DNA of 28,243 bases from JAVBJV01 sp031546815 (GTDB taxonomy: Bacteria; Pseudomonadota; Alphaproteobacteria; Acetobacterales; Acetobacteraceae): NCBI GenBank assembly GCA_031546815.1, contig JAVBJV010000041.1, forward strand, positions 1 to 28,243. The letters are read 5' to 3'. Below the pieces are notes generated by a model. That model made no database searches, was not told where the DNA came from, and saw only the letters and a list, made by a program, of their open reading frames with translations. Shown here in pieces: positions 15,843 through 22,285 of the stretch. The first letter of the stretch is position 1, and each line of letters begins with the position of its first letter. Made by a program: the position numbers and the translations under genes.

Positions 15843-15848
15843 AGCCGA

Positions 15849-16397
15849 TTACGCGCGCTTCTTGGCTGCTTTCTTTGCCGTCTTCTTCACGGCTTTCTTC
15901 ACGGCCTTTTTGGCAACCTTCTTGGCGGCCTTTTCCTTCGGCAGGGCCAGCATGGTGCCGCGACAGTTCTTGCTGCCGCACAGGCAGCGATGTGCCGCGA
16001 TATCGGCCTTGGTGATGCGTCCGTTCAGGATCAGGCCGTAATCGTAGGAAAGCTCCGCACCCGCACGGATGTTGCGTTTGGCGAGGATGTAGATGTGGTC
16101 CTTGCCGCGCACTTCCACCTGTTCGGTCTTGCAGTTCGGGCTGCAGGAATGGTTGATCCAGCGCGCCGCGTTGCCGCCGTCGCCGCCGTCGATCACCGTG
16201 TCGCCGTCGATGTCGAAGAAGAACGTGTGATTGGGGTTCTCCGGATCGGTCGGTTCCATGTCGATGGCCGATTCCCAGCTGATCCGCTTGCCCTTGTATT
16301 CAAGGATGCGTTCGCCCTTGGCGATATCCGTCGCGGCAAAAACCCCTTTGCCATGAACCGGAGAATTACGAACAACGAAACGACGCGTGCCTGACAT
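15849..16397 (-). CDS. SET-domain protein lysine methyltransferase with Lys/Ala-rich tail
   Basis: An SAM-dependent protein-lysine methyltransferase of the SET fold, 182 residues. Seen are the N-flanking HGKGVFA, the pseudoknot motif NHSCSPN (82-88) and the catalytic tyrosine region ELSYDYG (115-121). A post-SET zinc site follows, made by Cys89 and Cys138-x-Cys140-x4-Cys145. Residues 153-182 form a tail of repeated (V/A)KKA units, like the C-terminal domain of histone H1 or the bacterial H1-like proteins. Such a tail should bind DNA or RNA and could itself be a substrate. Stand-alone SET proteins occur in many alphaproteobacteria, but their targets are mostly unknown. It converges on ispDF and lies 31 bp downstream of the mini-FAD protein gene. 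Confidence 0.88.
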   Translation of the reverse strand: MSGTRRFVVRNSPVHGKGVFAATDIAKGERILEYKGKRISWESAIDMEPTDPENPNHTFFFDIDGDTVIDGGDGGNAARWINHSCSPNCKTEQVEVRGKDHIYILAKRNIRAGAELSYDYGLILNGRITKADIAAHRCLCGSKNCRGTMLALPKEKAAKKVAKKAVKKAVKKTAKKAAKKRA

Positions 16398-16428
16398 AAT
16401 GCGATTCCAACCTCGTGATGGAAACGCT

Positions 16429-16821
16429 CTAGCCGGTTTGCAGCGCCTGCGCCATCGTCCAGGCTTGCGTTACATCGGTCGCGCCGGTGAAAACGTCGGC
16501 GCCATACATCCGCCGCGCGCCAGACAGTTCCAGCACAACACCGTCCGCATGCGCCTCGACCTTCAGCACCTGCGTATCGAACACCACCTCGGCTCCCGGC
16601 AGCGCGCGCAACCGCGCAATCAGCGTGGCGCGCATCTGCGCCGCATCGGTGATTGCGGCAACACCCAGCGCCACCCAGGCGGGAGATTCCTGCACCAGCT
16701 CAGGCCGCGCGCTGATACCGGCATTCCGTTCGAAAACACTGACATAACACCCACGCAGCGCCGCCGTCAGTGCGAACACCAACCCGTTCAGATCTGCGCC
16801 GATCACCAGAACCCGTACCAT
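16429..16821 (-). CDS. Miniature FAD/NAD(P)-binding Rossmann protein, possibly a reduced flavin oxidoreductase
   Basis: 130 residues. The N-terminus VRVLVIGADLNGLVFALTAA with a following FERNAG reads like the first beta-alpha-beta unit of FAD-dependent monooxygenases (usually GAGIAGL and FER). Here the second glycine of the G-x-G-x-x-G motif is replaced, giving GADLNG. The rest (MRATLIARLRALPGAEV, then a two-strand LKVEAHADGVVLEL, then ADVFTGATDV) looks like the later part of the FAD domain. The substrate domain and much of the middle, expected from proteins of about 380 residues, are missing. It may be a decayed, internally deleted monooxygenase or a genuine small protein. The reading frame is intact with normal codon use, which favours a retained gene. 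Weak assignment. Confidence 0.6.
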   Translation of the reverse strand: MVRVLVIGADLNGLVFALTAALRGCYVSVFERNAGISARPELVQESPAWVALGVAAITDAAQMRATLIARLRALPGAEVVFDTQVLKVEAHADGVVLELSGARRMYGADVFTGATDVTQAWTMAQALQTG

Positions 16822-16834
16822 TCCTCACCATAGC

Positions 16835-16864
16835 AAAAGGCCGCGACGAAATCCCGCAGCGGCC
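16835..16864 (-). terminator. Rho-independent terminator after the isoaspartate methyltransferase gene
   Basis: Reading the minus strand, GGCCGC (16864-16859) pairs with GCGGCC (16844-16839) around a 14-base loop, followed by TTTT. It lies 25 bp past the methyltransferase stop and before the mini-FAD gene, so it should end the three-gene operon at 16889-21128. The U-run is short and the loop long, so efficiency may be moderate. Confidence 0.6.
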
Positions 16865-16888
16865 CTGCTTTTCGTCACATCGCAGAAA

Positions 16889-17767
16889 TCAGTTCTGCGG
16901 TGTGGTTTCCGGCGTTGCGGCCGGACGCGGCTGCTGCATCATCGCGCCGGTCATCGGGATGAAATACACCCCCACGTCCTTGCGGCTGCGCACGCGGCCG
17001 TCTTCGTCCTTCGTGTAGATATACAGGAACTGGCCACGACGGAACGGCTGCCCGATCGGGCAGATCATCCGCCCACCCGGCTTCAGCTGACGCAGCAGCG
17101 CCGGCGGCGCATACTGGGCGGCGCAGGTCACGATGATGGTGTCGAACCCGCCTTCAACTTCCGGCCAGCCGAAGAACCCGTCGCCCACACGCGTCTGGAT
17201 GTTGTCGTAGCCCAGCGGCGCGAACATCTTGCCAACGCTGCGGCCCAGCGGTTCGATGATCTCGATCGAGTACTGCTTCGCCACGATGCGCGACAGTGCC
17301 GAGCTCTGGTAGCCAGACCCGGTGCCGATTTCCAGCACAACGTCGGTCGGCTTCGGCTGGCACACCTGGGTCATGTAAGCCTGCCCCAGATAATCCGACA
17401 GCGCCGAGCCATAACCAATCGCCCAGGGCTTTGCTTCCGCTTCATACGCTTCGGTCGCAGTCGAACGGCGGCCTTCGTGCATGTAATGGAAATACTCGCG
17501 CGGCACTTCACTGAAGGCGCGCAGCACGGCTGGGTCGGCACTGCCCAGACGCTGCGTCAGATACGTCTCGATCCGGCGCATCATACCGGTTTTGCGGGCC
17601 TGAATGGCGCGGAACGTGGCTTCGGACATCGTCGTTTCGCGACCCGATTCCTTCATCGCTGCCAGGTATTTTTCCAGCGTCCATTCCCCTTCGGCGCGTG
17701 CAAGCGCCGGAGCGGCCAGAAGACCTGTGGCGCCAATTGCAAACTGGCGGCGGCTTAATTTAATCAC
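16889..17767 (-). CDS. Tat-signal protein-L-isoaspartate O-methyltransferase family protein
   Basis: A PCMT/PIMT-fold SAM methyltransferase of 292 residues; cytosolic family members methylate isoaspartyl carboxylates in damaged proteins. Seen are VPREYF (89-94), the SAM motif VLEIGTGSGYQ (144-154), IIEPLGR, GDGFFGWPE and LKPGGRMICPIG. The usual GQTISQP is changed to GSALSDYL. The N-terminus SRRQF followed by an Ala/Leu-rich stretch and ARA at 23-25 is a twin-arginine signal with a cleavage site, so the enzyme appears to be exported. The C-terminus is Pro/Thr/Gln-rich. The start is GTG at 17767, overlapping the upstream stop by 4 bases (GTGA). SAM is not known to occur in the periplasm, so its activity there is unexplained. 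The family call is firm; the function is not. Confidence 0.9.
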   Translation of the reverse strand: MIKLSRRQFAIGATGLLAAPALARAEGEWTLEKYLAAMKESGRETTMSEATFRAIQARKTGMMRRIETYLTQRLGSADPAVLRAFSEVPREYFHYMHEGRRSTATEAYEAEAKPWAIGYGSALSDYLGQAYMTQVCQPKPTDVVLEIGTGSGYQSSALSRIVAKQYSIEIIEPLGRSVGKMFAPLGYDNIQTRVGDGFFGWPEVEGGFDTIIVTCAAQYAPPALLRQLKPGGRMICPIGQPFRRGQFLYIYTKDEDGRVRSRKDVGVYFIPMTGAMMQQPRPAATPETTPQN

Positions 17768-20199
17768 GGCGATACAACTCCTGGGTTGGACGGTAGAGCT
17801 TTAGGTAGAACAAATATTGCGGCGATGTAACACAACATTCCGCCAATAAGAAGTGCGGGTAGCCCGATCCCGATCCCCAGCAGATTGGCCAGCGGTGTGG
17901 CAATAACCGAGAATGCCCCATTCAGCGCCCAAGCCCACGGTAACAGTGCGTCGCTATCTTTCTGGAACCGGTCCAGCCCCAGCGGAAACGGCAATCCAAG
18001 CGCAACCGAGATCGGCGCGATCGCCAGCACAAGCCCCACTGCACGCACCATCGGCGGCAGGTCGAGCGTTCCAAGCAACACCGGCCGCAGACAGAAGAAC
18101 GCCAGCAGACAAACCGCCACCACAACGCTGACTGCCATGAACAGCCCCCGGCGCGGATGCGCGGCAAAGCGCCCGGCCATCATGCTGCCCAGCCCCGAGA
18201 AAATCAGCATCGAGGTTAGCACCAATGCAAAGCCACTGGTCCTGTCGTCCATCAGCAGCGCCGCGTGCTCGATCAGGTAGATCTCGATCAGCAGGAACCC
18301 AAGTCCCAGCGCCGGGAAATACACCACCACACGCCCGACCGTCCCCAGCCCAACGCCAAGCCCGCCACGTCGGAACAGCGGTGGTAACAGCAGCACCAGC
18401 ACGGCCAGCACGATCGCCTGAACCAGCACAGCAACGTTGACGAGCAGTCCGATCTCGGCCTGCGGCAACAGCTCGACCCGCGCGAAGGCGGACGGCAGCG
18501 CCGCCAGACGCACCACCGGACTCATGAACGGACGATCCCAGGTCAGTGGAGACCGGTCGAACGCGTCGGTCGAGGTGCCACCGCTGAAGATTGTGCGCGC
18601 TTCCTCGGCAATCGCGTCCGATCCACCTTCGGATGTTTCGACCGACATGTTCTCGAGCGACACCGCCGGCAGGTCATTCCAGATCTCGCGCCCTTCCGCC
18701 AGGCCCGGCGCATAGGACAGATCGAACGAACGTTCATCGCAGAATGCCTGCAACTGGGCGATCTGCTCCGGCGTCCACGGTGTGCGCGATGCCAGCACAC
18801 GCACGTTCCACGCTGAGCGATACACCGCCACATGCGCAGCGGGGTCGGCAATACCGGCCGCCAGCAGGCTCGCACGGACGCTCGCCATCACGCGCACCGC
18901 ATAGACTGGCAATTCGCGGATCGACACCGGCACCGACAGGATGCCACGCGGTGTCAGGTGCAGGAAACTGTCGCGCAGAGCCTCGGCCGTATAGACGTGG
19001 CGACTGAGTTCGGATGCGCCAGGAAAATCCCCCGCAATCTCGATCACGTCGTACTGAGACTGCCCCAGTACCAGCGGATGCATGTCGGATAGGCGCACAC
19101 CAGCCACGGCCGGAAAACGCTGCTGCACATCGGCATGCAGACGCGGTTCGGGTTCGATCACCGTGACGTTCACGGCACCCAGCGTCATCACTTCCTGCAT
19201 GCGGAACCCGCCACCTGCCCCCAGCAGCAGCACCTGCGCATGTGGGTTCAGCCGGTAAGGCGCGGAATCCAGCGTCCCGGTCGCATGCCCCATGCTGGGA
19301 TGCGCATCACGCGGGATCGCCGCGATACGGCTGCCATCCCGATACATCCCCAGCGAGGACGGTGGCGCGGGCAGGTTCAACGTTTCAGCGTTGTTGCTGA
19401 AGTCGGTATCCAGTCGTTCGGTGAAGTTGTCGAGCAACTGATAGAAGCCACGCGGGCTGTAATGCTCCTCCAGCACACGACTGTTCGGCACGTTCAGCGG
19501 TGCATAGATCGGCTTGTACTGACTGATCGCGGGGTGCGCCAGAAACAGCACCAACACCTCGGCGATTACCAGCGTGACCAGCGTCGAACCCCACAGCAGC
19601 GCCTTGTTCCGCGCGGGCGAGAACAGTGCGGCGACCGCCAGGAACGGCAGCATCGCCGGGATCAGCTGAAACGGATGCAGCACGAACATCATGCCCAGCA
19701 CCAGCACCGCACCAAGCCCCGCGCCGATCAGGTCGAACCCGTACACTCGCCCGACATCGCGCGCATACAGAACGAAGTTCAGACTGACTGCCAGACCAGT
19801 GAAAAAGAAAAACGGAAACAGCGCGCCGTAATACGCCAGAATGTTCCACAACTGGCTGTCCCAGGTGGCGCTGTTCTGCAACTCGAGCGGGTTAAACGGA
19901 TTGTTCGTCACCCCCACCCAGCCCAGCGCGCCGGTCAGCAGCAATGCCAGCGGCAGTGCGGGCTGCATCCATCCGGCGTGACGCAAAAACACCTCGCGCC
20001 CCAGCACCATCACCACACCGCTGACCGCAAACCCGGTCATCGCGATCGAGATCACCCAGTAGCCATATTCCGACCAGCTCGCCACGGCGAAAAACCGCGT
20101 GAGTGCGATCTCGATCCCGACCGCCGTCAGCGCGATAAAAAAGAGCGGCAACAACGCGCGCGAGGACACGCGTGGGGTACCGGAAACTGTCAGCGCCAT
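17764..20199 (-). CDS. Large membrane protein with a spermidine-synthase-like central domain
   Basis: 811 residues in three parts. First come about seven N-terminal membrane segments (residues ~12-222). Then comes a soluble region (~225-575), whose middle (~322-450) has a SAM-fold like aminopropyltransferases: VLLLGAGGGF, a strand ending VIEPEP, YDVIEIAGDFPG and LTPRGILSVPV. A C-terminal set of about seven membrane segments (~580-800) follows. Compared with true spermidine synthases, GGGDGG has become GAGGGF and the catalytic D-S/T-D motif is replaced by IAGDFPG, so polyamine synthesis is doubtful. Membrane-fused spermidine-synthase-like proteins are widespread, with largely unknown roles. 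The ATG has AGGA seven bases upstream. It overlaps the hydrolase stop by 10 bases and the methyltransferase start by 4, so the three proteins are made together. A transport or membrane-anchored methyl/propyl transfer role is only a guess. Confidence 0.8.
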   Translation of the reverse strand: MALTVSGTPRVSSRALLPLFFIALTAVGIEIALTRFFAVASWSEYGYWVISIAMTGFAVSGVVMVLGREVFLRHAGWMQPALPLALLLTGALGWVGVTNNPFNPLELQNSATWDSQLWNILAYYGALFPFFFFTGLAVSLNFVLYARDVGRVYGFDLIGAGLGAVLVLGMMFVLHPFQLIPAMLPFLAVAALFSPARNKALLWGSTLVTLVIAEVLVLFLAHPAISQYKPIYAPLNVPNSRVLEEHYSPRGFYQLLDNFTERLDTDFSNNAETLNLPAPPSSLGMYRDGSRIAAIPRDAHPSMGHATGTLDSAPYRLNPHAQVLLLGAGGGFRMQEVMTLGAVNVTVIEPEPRLHADVQQRFPAVAGVRLSDMHPLVLGQSQYDVIEIAGDFPGASELSRHVYTAEALRDSFLHLTPRGILSVPVSIRELPVYAVRVMASVRASLLAAGIADPAAHVAVYRSAWNVRVLASRTPWTPEQIAQLQAFCDERSFDLSYAPGLAEGREIWNDLPAVSLENMSVETSEGGSDAIAEEARTIFSGGTSTDAFDRSPLTWDRPFMSPVVRLAALPSAFARVELLPQAEIGLLVNVAVLVQAIVLAVLVLLLPPLFRRGGLGVGLGTVGRVVVYFPALGLGFLLIEIYLIEHAALLMDDRTSGFALVLTSMLIFSGLGSMMAGRFAAHPRRGLFMAVSVVVAVCLLAFFCLRPVLLGTLDLPPMVRAVGLVLAIAPISVALGLPFPLGLDRFQKDSDALLPWAWALNGAFSVIATPLANLLGIGIGLPALLIGGMLCYIAAIFVLPKALPSNPGVVSP

Positions 20200-21128
20200 T
20201 CTGTTTTCCTGATCAGAAAATCGTCGAGCGACGCATTGAAGCGCGCCGCCTCGTCCACGAACAATGCGTGGCCTGCATTCTCGTAGACATCCATTGTTGC
20301 GTTCGGGTGGTTCCGCACCAGCAGCTCGCCCTGATAGACGAATCTCGGCCGCACCGCATAGAGCACCGGCTTGCGGGTGGAATACACCGCCTGCTTCCAG
20401 AACTCGCGCGAGCGTGGATAGGACAGCAGGCTGATGCTGGCATCCAGCGGCATACGCAAGGCCGCCTGCGTCACCGAATCCAGATAGGTCTGCGACTGCG
20501 ACGTCGCATACATGCTGCGCACGAACCCCGCGACCGTCGCTTCACGCGCGCGGCGCAGCGAGGGGATGAAAGTCGGGCGTCCCCCCGATGGGGGCCTGTC
20601 ACCCTCGCCGATCGAATTGTCGACCAGCACCAGCCCGGCCACGCGCCGGTCGCCGAATTCGGAGAGATACGACAACACATCCAGAACGCCCAGCGACCAG
20701 CCGACCAGCACGACCTGTTCCGACCGACCCAACGCCTCGAGCAGATCGTTGATGTCGCGTCCACGACGTGCGGGCTCATACCCGGTGCGGGTGATCTGCG
20801 AACGCCCCTGCCCGCGCGGGTCGAGCGCGATGGCGCGATAACGCGCACCGACATGCGTGATCTGCTGATCCCAGATGAACGCCGGCATGCACCAGCCGGG
20901 GACGAACACCACAGTCTTGCCGCGCCCGGCTTCCAGATAATGCAGCCGCGCGCCATCGCTGGTTTCGAAAAACCGGCTAACCCCGGCGGCACTCGCCGGC
21001 TGCGTGCAGCCCAGCAGCAAAGCCGGGGATGCAAGCGCGGCGACACCATGCAAAAAATTCCGACGGTAAATCTTCAGACCTCGCGAGAAATGGAGTCGGA
21101 GTAGAAAATACAGGCGGCTACATGCCAC
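20190..21128 (-). CDS. Tat-signal (possibly lipo-) alpha/beta hydrolase
   Basis: An alpha/beta-hydrolase-fold protein with nucleophile elbow GWSLG (Ser145), oxyanion region VPGWCMPAFIW, DPRGQGRS and the catalytic His287 in NAGHALFVDE. This resembles esterases and non-haem haloperoxidases. The N-terminus has YRRNFLHG followed by a hydrophobic stretch and LLGC: a twin-arginine signal with a possible lipobox, or alternatively cleavage after PASA. No ATG lies at a sensible place. I use the GTG at 21128, but a CTG at 21077 right before KIYRRNF or a TTG after the arginines are possible. The frame stays open to 21338, but that part overlaps the divergent amidohydrolase gene and is rejected. It is the first gene of the operon with the membrane SAM-fold protein and the exported methyltransferase. 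The substrate is unknown; an ester-cleaving role is plausible. Confidence 0.82.
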   Translation of the reverse strand: MACSRLYFLLRLHFSRGLKIYRRNFLHGVAALASPALLLGCTQPASAAGVSRFFETSDGARLHYLEAGRGKTVVFVPGWCMPAFIWDQQITHVGARYRAIALDPRGQGRSQITRTGYEPARRGRDINDLLEALGRSEQVVLVGWSLGVLDVLSYLSEFGDRRVAGLVLVDNSIGEGDRPPSGGRPTFIPSLRRAREATVAGFVRSMYATSQSQTYLDSVTQAALRMPLDASISLLSYPRSREFWKQAVYSTRKPVLYAVRPRFVYQGELLVRNHPNATMDVYENAGHALFVDEAARFNASLDDFLIRKTEWR

Positions 21129-21185
21129 TAACCCGATCCCGAGGAAACCTTCGTGGATGACAGCAAAGCCGGATAACGCTTGAAT

Positions 21186-22076
21186 ATGCCGATGGATCTC
21201 TCGACGCTGCCCGTTGCCGCATCCACATACCGGCTGCTCTGCCCCATCGGCACGGCAGGGCCGATCGTCTTCACGTCGCCGCATTCCGGGCAGCAATACA
21301 GCGCCGAGTTTAAAGCCGCCGCCCGTCTGGACCCCCATACGCTCCGCCGCAGCGAGGACAGTTTCGTCGACGAACTGTTCGGCGATGCACCGCTTTTCGG
21401 TGCCCCATTACTGGCCGCCACCTTCCCCCGCGCCTGGTGCGACGCCAACCGCGAAGCGTGGGAGCTGGACCCGGCGATGTTCGATGCGCCGCTGCCGTCG
21501 TGGATCAATACATCCAGCCCACGCGTGGCGGTCGGGTTGGGCACCATCGCCAAGATCGTCGCCACCGGGGAGGCTATCTATCGTCGGAAGCTCAGTTTTT
21601 CCGAAGCCGAGTCGCGCATTCGCACCTGCTGGTTCCCCTTCCACGATCAATTGTCGCAACTTATCGCCTCGGCCAGGGCGCTACACGGGTATTGCCTGTT
21701 GGTAGACTGCCATTCCATGCCCTCGACCCCCAATATCGAAGGCACCGACGTGATCGTGGGCGATGCTTTCGGCACGGCCGCGGCCCCGCCCCTGACGCGG
21801 CGCGTGGAGGAAACGCTGCGCGGCTTTGGGTATCGGGTGCGCCGGAACGATCCTTACGCAGGCGGGTTCATTACGCGCCACTACGGACGCCCCCGCGAGG
21901 GCGTGCATGCGCTGCAAATCGAAATATCTCGAAACTTGTATATGAACGAAGCGAAAATAACGAAACGCAGCAGCTTTCCGACCGTTCGCGGTCATATCAG
22001 CGCGTTTATTCAGACGTTGACCCGGGAAAACCTAGATTTCCTCGCCCCGGAAGCAGTTAATATAGCTTCTGGGTAA
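21186..22076 (+). CDS. N-formylglutamate amidohydrolase family protein
   Basis: A Zn-dependent hydrolase of the FGase family; its best-known member, HutG, cleaves N-formyl-L-glutamate in histidine degradation. Of 296 residues, the recognisable parts are FTSPHSGQQY near the N-terminus (metal-binding His), the SEDSFVDELF segment, DCHSMPS (metal ligands) and a C-terminal HALQIEISRNLYMNE (Glu). No other hut genes are nearby, so the substrate may differ; stand-alone members are common in alphaproteobacteria. The ATG at 21186 is used. A TTG at 21180 has a better-spaced GGA and would add two residues. It is divergent from the Tat hydrolase operon across 57 bp. The stop codon runs straight into an A7 tract and the small-RNA terminator hairpin, which may also end this transcript. 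Confidence 0.88.
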   Translation: MPMDLSTLPVAASTYRLLCPIGTAGPIVFTSPHSGQQYSAEFKAAARLDPHTLRRSEDSFVDELFGDAPLFGAPLLAATFPRAWCDANREAWELDPAMFDAPLPSWINTSSPRVAVGLGTIAKIVATGEAIYRRKLSFSEAESRIRTCWFPFHDQLSQLIASARALHGYCLLVDCHSMPSTPNIEGTDVIVGDAFGTAAAPPLTRRVEETLRGFGYRVRRNDPYAGGFITRHYGRPREGVHALQIEISRNLYMNEAKITKRSSFPTVRGHISAFIQTLTRENLDFLAPEAVNIASG

Positions 22077-22101
22077 AAAAAGGCGGTGCTTGCGCACCGC
22101 C
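22075..22101 (-). terminator. Rho-independent terminator of the candidate small RNA
   Basis: A perfect 8-bp G+C-rich stem (22082-22089 with 22094-22101) with loop GCAA on the minus strand, a GNRA tetraloop, followed by seven uninterrupted T. On the plus strand the stem is followed only by AAGTTT, so it is much stronger leftward. The only transcript it could end leftward is the small RNA, because no minus-strand gene lies immediately upstream. It directly follows the plus-strand amidohydrolase stop. Confidence 0.85.
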
Positions 22102-22159
22102 AAGTTTAGGGAGGACACGTCCAAGAAAGGTAACGCGGACAAAGTCTCGCGTTACAAGC
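22075..22159 (-). ncRNA. Candidate trans-acting small RNA with anti-Shine-Dalgarno linker
   Basis: Read on the minus strand, the approximately 85-nt element has three parts. (1) A 5' hairpin, GTAACGCG (22155-22148) pairing with CGCGTTAC (22137-22130), extended inside by GAC/GTC after a one-base bulge and closed by a TTT loop. (2) An unstructured linker containing TCCTCCC (22115-22109), complementary to a Shine-Dalgarno sequence. (3) A terminator stem GGCGGTGC/GCACCGCC (22101-22094 and 22089-22082) capped by a GCAA tetraloop and followed by seven T. A fitting promoter lies just upstream. Anti-SD motifs in exposed regions are a hallmark of several Hfq-dependent alphaproteobacterial small RNAs, and hfq is in this window. 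No protein-coding frame of note is present. I do not match it to a named family. The exact 5' end is inferred from the promoter. Confidence 0.65.
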
Positions 22160-22163
22160 CAAT

Positions 22164-22201
22164 AGGTAGAGTTTCGCTTGCCGTTTCGCAAGATCTTTTT
22201 T
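22164..22201 (-). promoter_or_regulatory. Promoter of the candidate small RNA
   Basis: On the minus strand, -35 CTTGCG (22192-22187), 17-base spacer, -10 CTACCT (22169-22164). The alphaproteobacterial housekeeping consensus is close to CTTGAC-N17-CTATAT, so the match is four of six at each box with exact spacing. A six-A tract (22201-22196) upstream of the -35 box resembles an UP element. Predicted start near 22159. Confidence 0.5.
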
Positions 22202-22285
22202 GCGTCGCAATACACATATGCGGGAAATGCATACATGAACGCGGGTTTTCCATTTCTTTAACTAATACCCGGTAGAACGGGACGT

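Noticed and set aside
19135..20286. A 383-codon plus-strand open frame
   Set aside because: Antisense to the membrane SAM-fold gene; Arg/Gln/His-rich with no motif.
21129..21338. N-terminal extension of the Tat hydrolase frame
   Set aside because: It overlaps the start of the divergent amidohydrolase gene and would bury the twin-arginine signal far from the N-terminus.
22177..22201. A plus-strand terminator, CTTGC/GCAAG followed by ATC and T6
   Set aside because: The stem is only 5 bp and separated from the T-run. The same bases make better sense as the -35 box and A-tract of the minus-strand small-RNA promoter. It might still act weakly.
22090..22275. A 61-codon plus-strand open frame
   Set aside because: It runs through the small-RNA hairpin, has no ribosome site and no protein-like pattern.
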